Counted from the stretch's first letter, positions 1 to 11,823 are shown. The stretch: 64,000 nt of DNA from Paralvinella palmiformis (GCA_025642065.1 JAODUP010000018.1:132501-196500); one strand, 5' to 3'. Translations and numbers: made by a program. Notes: generated by a model from the sequence alone, not told the origin.

Positions 1-179
1 GTAAGAATGCTTTGCTTTTCCAGAATTCGAATACTTCGAAATACATCCTATTAAAATGGATCAAACTGGCCCAATCGGGCAATCCTAAAATATTCCCACT
101 CTGCAATGGCCCAAATCATTCTTCCGTTCCTCAAAAAAGCCATGCCACATTCAGCTAACATATGAATAACAGCTAAGAT

Positions 180-965
180 ATGTTCCCACTAATGACACTG
201 TTCTTTAATTAGTTTTTCCAGTTGTTGCCCCAGCCCTAAATCTTGTCCGAGAGTTAAACATGTTAGCAAGTGTCTCGGTGCTTCTTTCGTGACAATAGTA
301 TTTCGCCAGTCATTGAACCCTTCTCGTTTAACAAAATTCGAAGAAGCTTTAGGAGAAAATAGTTTACAAACAGTGAACTGACCCTGTTGGTGGTGAATAT
401 AATGACCACTCTCTCTTGTATTTCTTATAATTGGCTTTTGTCCCAAAGAAAGGCTTTGATGTATTGTTTTGCTAGTCTCTCACTACTGAAATGCCGTTAC
501 CGTTATCAATTGTGAGTCAAGTGTGCTGATGATTCCGCAAAATATCCAATAAGCCATATCATCAGCAGAGAAATCGAGCAACTCAGAGAACTCAGCCTTT
601 CTTGCTTTATTTCATTCATCTTTTCCAGACTTTCGCCATAGAGCACAAAATGTTCATTGCCAGTAATTGTCTTGTAAAGCAACTAGAATCAACATTTGCA
701 GTAGATATATCAAGTAAAGTGAGATCTTTAGTGGTACATATGGTAGTTTAGCCAGCTTATGACGCCTCAGTTACCTCAATGTCATCATGAATATATTTTG
801 TATCGTGAAGTGAACAAAGTGGTAGTTGTGTCCATTTCTGGTTAGGAAGATCTTGTTGTGTAACTTGTGTAAAAACAATTAGTCAGCTTAGCAGTCTTGG
901 ATACTAAATCTAAATCCTTTTGCTGTTTCTGTTTTCGCAAATTTCTCTTTTGTGCACCACTTGAA
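180..965 (-). pseudogene. hAT/ZMYM1-like transposase N-terminal relic
   Basis: Decayed coding remnant on the minus strand. Near 965 the translation gives a basic start (SGAQKRNLRKQKQQK, then LTNCF), typical of the leader of ZMYM1-like hAT proteins. The open stretch at 446-189 looks like the TTF-type zinc-finger region of that family: it reads LFSP, then GFNDWRNT, then a run where the family has its H-x-x-S-x-x-H element (RHLLTCLTLG). The two parts lie in different frames and are separated by stops, and nothing of the catalytic domain is visible before the window edge. In intact elements this domain binds DNA for cut-and-paste transposition. Family assignment rests on motif resemblance only. 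Confidence 0.42.
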
Positions 966-1133
966 TGTATGTCATATGGCAAAAAGGGAACCCATCGTAT
1001 ATAAAATCACACGTACAACCAAATGGCCGACACCGCGTACCAACATATACATAGGAACACCTTTCCATGATCAGGTAATGAAATAAAAGCTCACGTGGTC
1101 ACTACAAAACTACATCAGATAAACCTAGGAGTA

Positions 1134-1912
1134 TCCAGTGGGCTCTCTTTTCCCAGTTAGAAGACCTCGACTTTGCCGATGACCTTGCATTTCTATCAGT
1201 AAAGCTTGACCATCTGCAGGAAAAAACCTGATAGATTAGAAAGATGTGCAAAGCAAACTGGCCTTACCAGCAATACATTCAAGATACAAGTAATGAGCAT
1301 CAACACCACACCAACCGCACCTGTTACCGTAGATGGTGAACCACTTGAGTTTGTACAGGACTTTATCTACCTGGGCAGTCTCACCATCAAAGAAAATGGA
1401 GGCCAAAATGACACCAAGACAAGACTCGGTATAGCCCGCTGTGCTTTCGCCAAACTGCAGAACATTTGGAAGTCTAGCCAATACACCACCAAAACAAAGA
1501 TAACACTTTACTACAGTAATGTGAAGTCCATCTTACTGTATGGTTCAGAGTGCTGGCGAGTGGTTAAAGGGGACATGCAAAGATCAATGCATTCCACAAT
1601 GGATGTTTGAGAAAGATATGTCGAATATTCTGGCCAAATAAAATTTCCAATGTGGAACTCTATAAGAGGACGGGTTGCAACAGTGCACGTCCTGAGAATG
1701 CCCAAAGACAGCATCCCCAAAGTGGCACTGAGATGGATACCACCTGGGAAAAGGAAGTGAGGGCGGCCAAAGATGACATGGCGACAGACATAATGGCCGA
1801 GCTGAAAGAGAAGAGGCTGTCATGGGGTGAGACTCAGGCCTCAGTTAAAGGCAGGACCCTGTGACAAAACATTGTTGTGGCCTTATGTCCCACTGAGGAC
1901 GAAGAGGATAAG
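1134..1912 (+). pseudogene. LINE reverse transcriptase 3' fragment
   Basis: C-terminal part of a non-LTR retrotransposon polymerase. It opens with the reverse-transcriptase active-site block LDFADDLAFLS (about 1167-1199), continues through FIYLGSLTIKENGG and SILLYGSECWRVVKGDM (to 1575), and ends with a tail reading CPTEDEEDK and a stop near 1912. These are characteristic of LINE ORF2 proteins common in molluscs. A one-base loss near 1581 shifts the frame: the following block CRIFWPNKISN is read from another frame. A second disruption near 1680 removes part of the basic LGHVLRM-type segment. Truncated at the 5' end and dead. The LINE clade is not resolved. Confidence 0.8.
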
Positions 1913-2909
1913 TGAAGTGAAAGTAGTCATCCCCACCACCATGCGATGAAATACATATTGTCAAAAGCAACACTACCCATTTTCAGCATCACCACCTTAT
2001 TATAAGTACACAAATATATTATGAAACATTATATACTGTCAGAGTCATCAGATGGACAGCTAGCATCTTAGCAACAAGAATCTCGCAGGAAATCCGTACC
2101 GAATAGAAGTACCCCTTGTTAAGATCTGTCGTTCCTAGTATTTCTTATATAATTATTATATAAATTGAATAATTTGTAAAACAAAGACAACAGAAAATTA
2201 TTTGGTATTTTAAGGGGTTCGCAAAAACCTTACAATTTTAAAACACGTTTAGGAGCAGCTACTAGCAAGTATTGTTTCTAGTTTGTTTTACTATCATTCT
2301 AGTTCTTGTGCTAGATGGACGAAAATACTTATTTTCTAATTTGTTTATAATTTGTTATGTGTATTATATATTTCACTGTATCATAATTCATGTAGATGGA
2401 ATCTTATATTCTGAAATAAATTGAATGAATTGAATTGAGTAAATTGCAGATTTGTTAAGCAAAATACTATTAACTTTCATACATTTAAAATGATACTAAG
2501 CTGTGCATACAAAGTCATCTTTGACTCTAAAGCGTCATATTATAAGCAATCACAGAAACTGGTACAGATATTCCGGCATATTTTACTTTCGGTTAATTAT
2601 TCGATCGAACGTTTATTTATTTAAAATAAACTATCCCAACCCCGGGCATCCAGTACCACGAACGAATACTGAGTACAAGCTGACGAATACTTTGTTTGGG
2701 TTCGGTAAAACAGAGACAAGTCTGACACAAAATACGCTCCATTTTGCTGCTTTCTGTATGATGCTGGCTGTTCGGATTTGGACCAGTCTGAGCCCACTTT
2801 TATTTACAATGTTAGCACCTGTATTGTGGTACGTTGGGCTATTCACTGATCACCACTTCACTAACAAGTGACACTTGACAAGTAACTGTCGTACTGAACA
2901 CATTCTTAA
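1913..2909. other. AT-rich stretch without a recognised gene
   Basis: No conserved coding signal. Both strands are open between about 2,600 and 2,870 (122 codons on plus, 71 on minus), but neither translation resembles a family I know. The segment may be flank or outer part of the Harbinger element that follows. Confidence 0.4.
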
Positions 2910-2929
2910 TGCCTATAGCCCCAGTCCCA

Positions 2930-3310
2930 CTAAGTACGGACCACCACGGACCATCCTGGATCATCCCGTGATGATCCGGGGTATTTTTGGCAAAACATTG
3001 CGACCGAGGACCGTCATCTCTATAGCGCCACCAGTGTCCCCCCGGTCTGTCCCGGCAGCATTACGGATGAGCTCGGATGAGGACGGTATCACTACGGTGG
3101 TAATACCGATCACCCCTGATCATCCCGGCAGCCACCCCGGACAACCCCGGTGTCATTTCTGTGTCACTACGGATCACCCCGGACCGTCCAGGATGACCCC
3201 GGATAGCCCCGGTGCCACTACGGATCACCCCGGCAGCACTACGGTGCCACCACGGATCACCCCGGCAGCAGTACGGTGCCAATCCGGATCACCCCGGACC
3301 AGCTGATGTT
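2930..3310. repeat. Left GC-rich subterminal array
   Basis: Degenerate short repeats built around CGGATCACCCCGG and GGCAGCACTACGGTGCCAC, strikingly GC-rich in an AT-rich neighbourhood. The long open frame across it (2875-3306) is low-complexity translation of the repeat, not a gene. Likely transposase-binding subterminal sequence of the Harbinger element. Confidence 0.6.
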
Positions 3311-3381
3311 TGCTATAAATACGTGCATTTTTAGTCTGAATTCATTTGTCCTGTAGATTCCAGAGAAGAAAGACGATCAAC

Positions 3382-4662
3382 ATGCCTCCAAAATCTTCTA
3401 AGAAAAAACTTTTAGTGACGACACACTCAAAGAAGAAGCCTTCAGTAGAGGCAGAAGAAGTACTGTCTGACGTTGAGGAGCCGGCTGGCTCTCCCCGATT
3501 GCCGCCACTTCCGACAGATGCTCACAATGGCCAGCCAGATGATGCTGATATCCCTGCCATGAGTGCCCCTGAAAAGAAGAAGAAGAAGGCCGCTGTCATG
3601 CTCACAGGCGAGCAAGAGGTCGAATTTGGGGAATGGCTACGGTCCAATCCCTTCCTTTACACTAAACAACTAAAGGAATACAAAAATTCTGACGGAGCGC
3701 GACACCTTTATAATGACCAACTTCAGTTTCCTTCAGACGCACATCTCCAGGATGCGAGGTCGTACAGCCATTAGTGTAAGTATTAATATATATTAGTTTC
3801 AATGCAGACGATTCATTTTTTTATTAAAAGATATTTTGTAATGACTGATATGTACATTTATATTTATTTAAGATTACTTACTTAATGTCTTTTCTTATTC
3901 AGTTGAAGTCCCAACTTGCCACCATAATCCCGGCCAGGAGTAGAAGTATGTCAGGATCGGGACTGGAGATGGAGGAAGAGCCTTCCAGTCAGCCCTCAAG
4001 CCAAACCATTGACCAACCCTGTCAGTCCGCGAAGAAGGGAGGTACGAAGGGCAAATATACTTACATCGGGGGTCACCAGAGGGCGTTCCGAAAGGAAGTC
4101 TCCAGGAGCGACGACGAAAATGATGCTGGGGATATCATCGCCACTCTCGAGACGCAGCAGAAGCAGTCTGCAGAAATACACGGGCACATCACCAAACTGC
4201 TGTCACAGGGGCAGTCCTCTGCTACAGCTCCCTGAGGGGCTTGGATGGGAGCTATGGGGAAGCAAATTGACCCACGTCTGCTCCACGTTTGATCTCGTGT
4301 TGGGCCTCATAGATGAATCTAGTCAACTTCCTCCACCGCAACATCACCAGGAGCAGCACCCCAGCAGCAACCACATCAGTGACAACCATAGGGACAAACT
4401 TTCACTGGTATGTTGCCTCCCCCACCGGGACCGCAAACCCAGCAGCAGTGGTAGATGGGATACCATTGTTCCCACTGCAGGCCAGCAGATCGGGCAACCT
4501 CCAAGACCAGCCAGTACACCAAACATATCGGGTTGCTCTTTCCCGAACCTTTCTGATTGCTCACTGCTGATGACGCCACAAATGACAACAGTTTCGCCTG
4601 CTGCTGGTGTTTCCAACCAAGGGGGAGATGTGGTGGATCTAATAACCCCGTATGAACTGTGA
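3382..4662 (+). pseudogene. Harbinger MADF/Myb-like accessory protein (broken)
   Basis: The partner protein of PIF/Harbinger transposases, which binds DNA and helps the transposase enter the nucleus. The start ATG at 3382 opens a Lys/Ser-rich leader, then the MADF-like block LTGEQEVEFGEWLRSNPF and KQLKEYKNSDGARH. The middle of the domain is deleted; the frame then shifts, and a second frame gives FSFLQTHISRMRGRTAIS up to a good donor (gtaagt at 3776). A second exon starts at 3903 (acceptor ttattcag) and gives an acidic Ser/Gln-rich stretch ending at a stop at 4235. The downstream family-like segment (GLIDESSQLPPPQ) lies in yet another frame up to 4662. At least two frame breaks make it non-functional. 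Confidence 0.65.
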
Positions 4663-4768
4663 TTAATGAACTATTATGACTTGTGATAATACACTCTAAG
4701 AAATTGGTTATTACTTTGATTTATGTTTGTTTTTATTGTCGCGATTGGAGTCCTCTTCATCTGCGTCC

Positions 4769-5447
4769 CTACAATGCTGCTTCGGCGATCTCTTTCTCGT
4801 GAGGTTGTGTTAGACACACGCACGTCAAGACGATGGACGCCACAGTATCCGGTTCCTGTTGCATCGTTGTCAATAGACAACGGAAACGATGGAATAGTAT
4901 GCCGAATGCTTTTTCGACAATGCGAGGAGCCCTCGACAGTCTGCAGTTGAATATCCTCTGGGTGTTATCTATCTCCCTCTGCGAGAAGGGTTTCATCAGC
5001 CATGACCTTAAGGCAAAATATGGTAGCTGTTGCCTGCAGAAAGGTAAGGCAACGTAATTGCCAACTTCAAGCCTGTTGATAGAGACTTTTTGTATGAAGT
5101 ATCTTGTTTGGTGATTCGACCCTCTATGCGTTGTAGAAATGTCTTGTTATAACTTGTAATCCATCCGAAGGAAGTTACGGAAGATTTTGGTATCTTCTTT
5201 CTTAAGTTCTTTCATCAGGCGGACATATTGTCCTAGTTCCGGTCTTCTTTGTAATAATTTTCGGACCCAAATTTTTCTTTTTTTCTTTCCATATAATTTC
5301 TCAGCATCATAACGCTGTTTCTTTCTTCTTCGTTCTTGATAAAGCTCATTAGTAATCAGAATTGTGTTCCTCGTCTGCTGTTTGGTTCAACTCCAGTTGC
5401 AAGGCCATCAGTCGGAGTTGGTTCAATCGGGTCAGATCTTCAGCCAT
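4769..5447 (-). pseudogene. PIF/Harbinger transposase (internally deleted)
   Basis: A DDE transposase relic. An ATG at 5447 opens MAEDLTRLNQLRLMALQLE; after a stop the frame continues with the classic Harbinger leader KRKIWVRKLLQRRPELGQY and KIFRNFLRM (about 5155-5350). The DDE core is missing. The C-terminal part resumes as LPYFALRSWLMKPF, then RIFNCRLSRAPRIVEKAFGI and IVLTCVCL (about 4790-5030), which is the hallmark end of this family. Internal deletion and in-frame stops make it dead. It runs convergently to the MADF gene, the usual arrangement in these elements. Confidence 0.78.
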
Positions 5448-5519
5448 GTTGATTCATACGATTTAGAAGAAGTGATTTAGAGCCGAAAATTATACCTATT
5501 TATATGTTTTTTCTCTTTG

Positions 5520-5960
5520 GTCCAGAACGAGCCGTGGTCATTCGTCTATATCCTTGACGCCTCCGCGGACAACCGTGGACCACCATAGTGGCACCGTGTT
5601 AGCACCGCGATGATCCGTGATACTCTGTGCTGGTCCGTGTTAGAATCGTAGTAGCACCGTAAAAACATCGTGATGGACCGTATCAGGACGCCCCCTGTGA
5701 CATCACGGGGTGCCCCGGCGACAATACGGTGTCACTACGGATCACCCAGGATGGGGCGAACGTCCAGGGCCTTTACGGACCACCCCGGCAGTTTTAAGCA
5801 TGTTTAAAACTGCCGGGACGACGCCCGGACCGTCTCAGACTATCCAGGACCATCCCGGGTGATCGCGGACCACCCCGACATCGCTACGGTTGAAGCCCCG
5901 GACCAGATTATGGTCCGAGGTGGTCCGGGGTTATCCGACATCCCAGTTGGACTGCTCCCT
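5520..5960. repeat. Right GC-rich subterminal array with hairpin
   Basis: Counterpart of the left array in inverted orientation, with repeated GGACCACC, CCCGG and CGTGTTAGCACCG-like words. It contains a perfect 14-bp-arm hairpin (5784-5797 with 5804-5817; arm CCCGGCAGTTTTAA, 6-base loop). Confidence 0.6.
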
Positions 5961-5985
5961 GGACCGTGTGGCAGTTGCCAGATTC

Positions 5986-6248
5986 CAATTTTGTTATATT
6001 CCCAAGAATAAAAAATGTTTTACCCAGATCAATATTACAATAATATTACTAGCAATATTTAATTATTATTAATAGTCTTGTATGTGTATATTTTTCATTT
6101 ATTGTGGGAGCCCCCTTTTGTGGGCCCTGGTTCGGCTTGAACATTTACACCATTGTCCATTGTAAATCAAGCACTGGAATAAACTCTGTGGGGCTCTTCC
6201 CCCTTGAAACCCTAAGGACCTGCTTATTTTGCTTAATGCTTACCAAAG

Positions 6249-6304
<56 letters not shown>

Positions 6305-7002
6305 CTCAAATTAATAAGTATTAATAATTCACTGAATGTAAAAAAAAACATTCAGTTGATATTCTATGATCGTTAAAGTTTTACAAAGATATGTGCGAAT
6401 ATTTTTATACTTTTTAATGAGCATCCAACGAATTAGTGTACCTCAGTTAGCTCCTTGTCTGGAAAAAGATTTACAGGTAGGACTAAATATAGCCAACAAC
6501 CAACTGATATAAGTCAATTTAGTGTCAAACCTTATTTTATTACTATAAAGTCATGTCAATACAGCCCTCCTCTCTTTAAAATTAATGATTGCAAGTTCTG
6601 ATTAATTATTCGATTATTCTTCTCAAATGTACACTATTACAGACACTGAACGAAGTGAGAAACTTCAACTTACGGTCCTGCCACAAACCTTTGACTCACA
6701 GTCTCAATTCAATATTTCATTGTTGTGTACAAATTATTTGACTTATTATCATTATTCATACACCACCTAATGCAATCCTTATTTTGGAAGCAGAAGTTAT
6801 CAGCACATGCTCCCAAATGCCTAGCATGGTACAATTAATTAAACAGCATTATTACGATTGTGATTGGTTATTTTTAACCTAGTCTTGCATCCAAGCAGGA
6901 TTTTTTGTTCCTGGTGGACCTAGATCGGTATCTAGATCTTGCAACTGTGTTTTGAGTAGCCGAGTCTTCCGCCTCACTCACTTCAATTGGGAAATCATCG
7001 TT
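5986..7002. other. AT-rich intergenic DNA
   Basis: Contains the TA microsatellite at 6249-6301. No coding exon or recognised element seen in the rest. Confidence 0.5.
6249..6301. repeat. TA microsatellite
   Basis: About 26 uninterrupted TA units. Open frames across it are only Tyr-Ile runs. Confidence 0.95.
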
Positions 7003-7192
7003 CATGATTGATGATTGATGTTTTACGACCACTTTTGTGCACATGGTAGGCTAAGTGGGCCGAGCGACCTCCAACGGTAATGAAGCGAAGTCGAATATGA
7101 CACACCATTCGGGTAGTCCCACGCCTAGATTCGAACTCGGGTGGTAGTGATCTGTTATCCAACGCGCTACCAGTTAGACCACGGAGGCGCCC
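7003..7192 (-). mobile_element. tRNA-derived SINE, family A
   Basis: Read on the minus strand it opens with a tRNA-like head: GGGCGCCTCCGTGGTCTAAC, TGGTAGCGCG (box A) and GAGTTCGAATC (box B). A unique body follows (CATTACC, GGTCGCTCGGCCCACTTAG, CCATGTGCACAAAAGTGG) and a tail of ATC/ATG-type triplets. Six further copies are in the window. The head is degenerate for a tRNA fold and belongs to a dispersed repeat, so it is not a functional tRNA gene. Confidence 0.82.
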
Positions 7193-7557
7193 GCATCTAC
7201 TGGTGAAGTTTTCGTGCGAGATAAGAGACTTGCGAATTATTTGTACTATGATATACAACCGTATATTGAAATGTTTATTTTAAATCCAGTTCAACTTGTT
7301 TTATTTCAGTTTAAATTCAGCAATATTAAATAACACCATAACAAAACCTGTACCGATGCCGTCGTATTACCAATGCATGGCCACTCTCGCGCGCGTGCAC
7401 GCACTCACACAGATGCCTTCGCTCCTCCATCCTTCCCCTGGTGTAGATATTTAAAACAGCAGCGGCCTGTTTCTTATCGAATGTATTAGGACTAATAAGT
7501 GATGGAGAGATTATAATGCTACCCCACCAAAATGACACGTTGTTACTTTCTCGAGAA

Positions 7558-7667
7558 GTGAAAGATGTGAAAGATGAAACACCCTTCAGATTTGCCCATG
7601 CCGAAGTTCGAATTCAGTTGGTAGTAATCTGTGATCTAACGCGCTACCAGTTAGACCACGGGGGCGA
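7558..7667 (-). mobile_element. SINE family A, truncated copy
   Basis: Head half of the family A element (tRNA-like boxes A and B and the GGGTGTTTCATC body), missing the 3' part. It directly abuts the Gypsy integrase fragment. Confidence 0.75.
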
Positions 7668-8050
7668 CCTTCATCGTTCTGGAATGGTCTTCCATCAAGT
7701 GACTTTCTATCGGCGGTTCCATCATCACCTTCACCGGTTTGAACCTTGAAACGTTTGGAGTAACAATATGCCATTCGTTCCTAGCTGTGATCATTGGTCC
7801 TTGCCCAGCTACCACCTCATAGGCCACGGGTTGGTAAGGAGTAGAATAGTTGTTTGTTCTCTTCTGTTTCATCATAACTATGTCTCCTGGTTGGAGACTC
7901 GATATTTAGCCTTTGCACTTTTGTCAGCATATCGTTTTTTCATCGAACTTCTATCGCATTCTAAAACGATTTATCAAATGTTGTGTCGTCTCCGACTTTT
8001 TCGTGTTCTCCAACGAGCGGTTTAGACATCCTCGTCCCTAGTTTTAATGC
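7668..8050 (-). pseudogene. Ty3/Gypsy integrase C-terminal fragment
   Basis: Minus-strand translation gives the end of a Gypsy-class Pol polyprotein. SSMKKRYADKSAKAKYRVSN resembles the linker after the integrase core, then MMKQKRTNNYSTPYQPVAYE, VVAGQGPMITARN and NVSRFKPV match the SH3-like C-terminal domain (GDxVLMKQ...T.Y.P..Y.V). The two parts are in different frames with stops between. No LTR was identified on either side. An isolated dead fragment. Confidence 0.68.
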
Positions 8051-8099
8051 CTAAGCATTATCTGTCCAAGAATGTATATAGCCATATTATTTTGGAATT

Positions 8100-8685
8100 C
8101 ATTATTCACCCGGCTGTCGGGTCCCCAGTGAAGATTTTGTCTCCTGCCCACCCGGCAAAGATTCAGTTCCCCAGTGAAAATTTTGCCACTCGCGCACCCG
8201 GTCAAGATACCCGGCAGTTCCGCTTGGACACTGGGATTCCCTGTTTTACTAACACCTGGTGGGAGACTTGATCATGGTGGCCAGGAGTGCTGAGGTCGAG
8301 GAGCTGTCAGTCGGTCGGCGAGAAATTTACTAAATACATCGATTTTGAGGCCTATCTTGCCAAATTTGAGGTGTCTACTTACACCAAGTTCACCAAAGAT
8401 GACTGTCGAACCATTGCAGTTACTAATAAACGTTTAGGCACAGGAAAAATTAATGTGCCCTCATTTTGTGATAACCCGACTGGCCGGGCTTGCCGGCCAC
8501 CGAGTGAAGAAGATATATGTCGTTGCGCACCCGGCAATTCCGGCTGAACGTTGTATACTCGGCTGCAGGGTAAGCAGTCGCCGATATTTTCCTTCAGGAG
8601 CCGGCTGCCGGATGAATAATACCGTTTTCTATCGTTCGGGACCCAGCTGCCGGGTAAATAATACCGGGCAATTTTTTAATCTCTT
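8100..8685. repeat. CCCGGC-rich interspersed motif region
   Basis: A GC-rich patch with at least eight copies of ACCCGGC/GCCGGGT-type words, several arranged as short palindromes (for example GCAGCTGCCGGGT). An 86-codon open frame (8287-8547, +) crosses it with a run DFEAYLAKFEVSTYTKFTKD that could be a transposon protein fragment, but I do not recognise the family. Confidence 0.45.
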
Positions 8686-10869
8686 AAAAAAAAGTATTAC
8701 CATTACGATCATTCACAAGCCACAGCGGCGTATCTTGACCAAAGAACCAGTTATTTTGAGCTAGCATATAGACCTAGTCTATATTTAATATTTTAGTGTT
8801 TCCCAGCTTATACTGACCTCCGACCACGGATCTAGTGTGGCGCACCATAGTGAAAGACCGGAGAACTAGCAAATAACTATCAACCGTGGCCTGCCATCTA
8901 GCGATTAACCACAACTTTTTACTTTTCGCTGATCTTGGTCTTGGTTCATCAAGTAATTTTTATGCGAAAAGCGATAGTTTATTTTTCGAGAAAATAACTA
9001 TAATAAGGCACCTGGAATGTTATTGTGCTGTTTGTATCATGATTTATATCAGTATCTTAGATTATAAATAAAATTATATTGAAAATGAAATGGTTTACTC
9101 ATGATTTATAACTGATGTTTTAATTACGTCTTGCCGTAGTTATAAGGAACATAACATCATTTATTATTCATAAATAATAATAAAATCATTATAAATCGTC
9201 ATCTAAAATAAGCTACTCGTAAAGGTGTTCTTTGACTTTTAGATCTAGATACAGATCATTGATAGGACGATTGTCTGTGGTATTTCATTCCATTCAAGAA
9301 ATCTACTTGAAGTGTGTAGAAACCATAAACAGGAACTTCCGTTTACGTAACAAAAAAGTATAGTAAATTGCAATTTTTTTGGTTTCATTTTAATACTGAT
9401 TTATTTGATCAAACCAATTTAACTGGGTCAGTGTAATAATGTGAAAATGCATGATCCCCGAAGTTTGCCCAAGCCTTAATAATGGCGTCCGGTGGATTAA
9501 ATTGCGATGCAAACGAACATTTGCGAATATTCACTGTTTAACAAATATTGTTAGCATATAAATATTTCTGAATGGTATAAATTGTGTTTAGATGGTTCTT
9601 ACATTTTCTGTATTTTGTAATTTGCTTAATATAAATACGGTACTTTGGTTTTATACACTACTTGAAAAATACTTCATGTGACAATGATGAAATTGGTCCA
9701 GAAAAGCTTATCGATGACATTTGGTGTGCACAACTGGTTAGACGTCTCTCTCTCTCTCTCTGTATGTGTGTGTGTGTTGTCCAGTATTACCAGTTCGTTG
9801 CATTCAGCCCACCTCTTTAAGTAATTAATGAAATTATTATTACATTACTCTAAATTACACAAAATAACCAAGAGATAAATAGAAATGACAACATAAACAT
9901 ATTCTAAGACCCCAATAAGCTCCCAGTGACAGTCTTTGCCAGACAGTCAACAGACATGGAATGCTTTGAGTTATACTAGCCTGGCAAGAATTGTGATAAA
10001 CGCTATTATGGCTCATGTTGAATACAGCCCATTGAATTTGGACCATGTGGAATGCAGCCCACTATCATGTCAATGTTAAATATATATTTATGTCACCAAT
10101 TGAAAACCCACTTTTTCTGACTTGCTTATCCCTCTTAGTTTCCACTAAAATCGATCATTTGTTGATGAATTTTGGATTGTACTTTGACTATGAGATTGCC
10201 CAGCCCCTGTACTAGATACACCATGCACTGAGCTCGATTCTTTTTGAGGATATATATAGTTGCTACTGAAGTTTGTAATTATGTATATATATATATATTT
10301 TATATATATAACATATATATATATTAAAAATAACAGAGAGAGAGAGAGAGAGATGTACAAATAATATTAAGTTATTTTGAGACAAAGATTAGTTTTATTT
10401 TTAATTTGAATGATCATGTAAAATTAGTGTTCATGCAGGGTTTCCTGTTGGCATATGATAAGAACTTCTGTAATCTACTTCCATTTAGCACCCAATAAAC
10501 AGTGCTTAAATATTACAAATATAAAAGTCAAAACCTTTGTTACCTCATATATAGTCCTACTATTTTAATTTGCTGTTATAAATTTTGACACATCTGATCA
10601 TGGAATCATTTTCAGCAATATGAAAATGGTGCATCATGAGAAACATCAAATGTCTATGATTTATATCCACCAGTTTCAGAAAGTCATTGTGAGACCTCCA
10701 ATAATCCAGTCAGATGCTGTTTACAAGTAGTAGTATATGGAAATAAATTTTCTGCAAACCATTTGTTTTTTTGCCTGCCTAATTTAAAGCATCAATGAGC
10801 CATCATATTTGGATATTTTTACTTTTATTTCTAATCCATTGAATAGTATAATTTGTTCATATATGTGTC
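8686..10869. other. Intergenic DNA upstream of the zinc-finger gene
   Basis: No coding exon recognised. Holds a CT/GT microsatellite (about 9746-9777) and interrupted TA and GA runs (10282-10353). Confidence 0.5.
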
Positions 10870-11300
10870 ATTGGTATCTCCAGTGATCTAGAAGTTTAAT
10901 GTGTTGCTCTTGATGTCACAGATCATGGGTTCAGTTCTGTAAGAGGTTCATCACTTTTCCAGAGATTCATTTCCAAATTAATGACATTGTAGTTGGCTGA
11001 CTGTTAAATGGCACTGGCATCTCACTGAATGTATTTTTAAAGAGTTGGATGTTGAAGATCCTGTGAGGATATAAAACACCAGCAGTGACCATCCTCACAT
11101 AATTTTAGTTCTTTTTTTCTGTACTGCTCCATGTGATGAGTGGCATGGAAGAAAATAATACCAGCCATTAAGTAAAAGGCACCACACTGGCAATAAGAGG
11201 TAACACTGTTGTGTGTTTTCCCCATTTTATGGTTACAAATCATGAAAGAAAAGAAATCCACTCCATTCATTCCTACCCACTCAGTCATTCAATTCCCTAG
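10870..11300 (+). mobile_element. Dispersed repeat family C, long copy
   Basis: Shares blocks with 24780-25060 and 40310-40450: GGATGTTGAAGATCC, ACACCAGCAGTGACCA and a 3' part ending near CATGAAAGAAAAGAAATC. Its 5' part (CAGATCATGGGTTC, TTCATTTCCAAATTAATG) recurs at 33479-33535. It may be a SINE or another non-autonomous element. No coding capacity. Confidence 0.6.
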
Positions 11301-11334
11301 CAAGCAAACTGATAGTGTAGTAGATACAGAATAA

Positions 11335-11530
11335 GGGGCACCTCCATGGTCTAACTGGTAGCGTGTTTGATCACAGATCACTACCATCCCAGTTCGAATC
11401 ACTGTGTGGGCATATCTAAAGAATGCTTTATATTTGGTTTCGCTTTATTACCTTTGGAGGTCGCTTAGCCCAATTAGCCTGACATATGAATTAAAGTGGG
11501 CATAAAACATCAATTATCATCATCATCATA
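11335..11530 (+). mobile_element. SINE family A, full-length copy
   Basis: Complete element from the GGGGCACCTCCATGGTCTAA head, through box B (AGTTCGAATC) to the CATCATCATCAT tail. Imperfect flanking direct repeats (TAGTAGATACAGAATA before, TAGTAGAGAATTGTA after) suggest a target duplication. Confidence 0.82.
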
Positions 11531-11823
11531 GTAGAGAATTGTATTGTAAACCTCCAGGTTTTGTTTTGAATGAAGTATTCCTGCAGTACATTAACATCAC
11601 TGTTAATATGCAAAACATTTAGCCTATGTTAAACATACTTCAACATTTGACATGTAACATAATTCTTAGTGTATATTGGTATTATTTACTAACTATTAAC
11701 ATCTTGTCAACATCAACATAATTTAGCATTATAAATGCCAATAATTGATTTAATAACTCGGCTTCTATTAAAAATGTTTTTAAAATGTGTTTTATTTTTA
11801 GGTAATGAATTTCATGACAGAAG

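Larger units (their letters stand above)
2910..5985. mobile_element. Decayed PIF/Harbinger DNA transposon
   Basis: Composite element holding the two genes typical of PIF/Harbinger: a MADF/Myb-like DNA-binding protein (+, 3382-4662) and a DDE transposase (-, 4769-5447), arranged tail to tail. Both are broken. They are bracketed by GC-rich arrays of short related motifs (2930-3310 and 5520-5960) that are inverted relative to each other: the left array repeats CGGATCACCCCGG-like units and the right array holds their reverse complements. Clean terminal repeats and a three-base target duplication could not be fixed by eye, so the ends given are approximate. Confidence 0.72.

Noticed and set aside
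2875..3306. 143-codon Pro/Thr/Ser-rich protein
   Set aside because: Direct translation of the GC-rich subterminal array of the Harbinger element; its counterpart on minus is equally open, as expected of a repeat.
7003..7192. Functional tRNA gene
   Set aside because: Boxes A and B are present, but the same head with the same downstream body recurs several times; it is a SINE.
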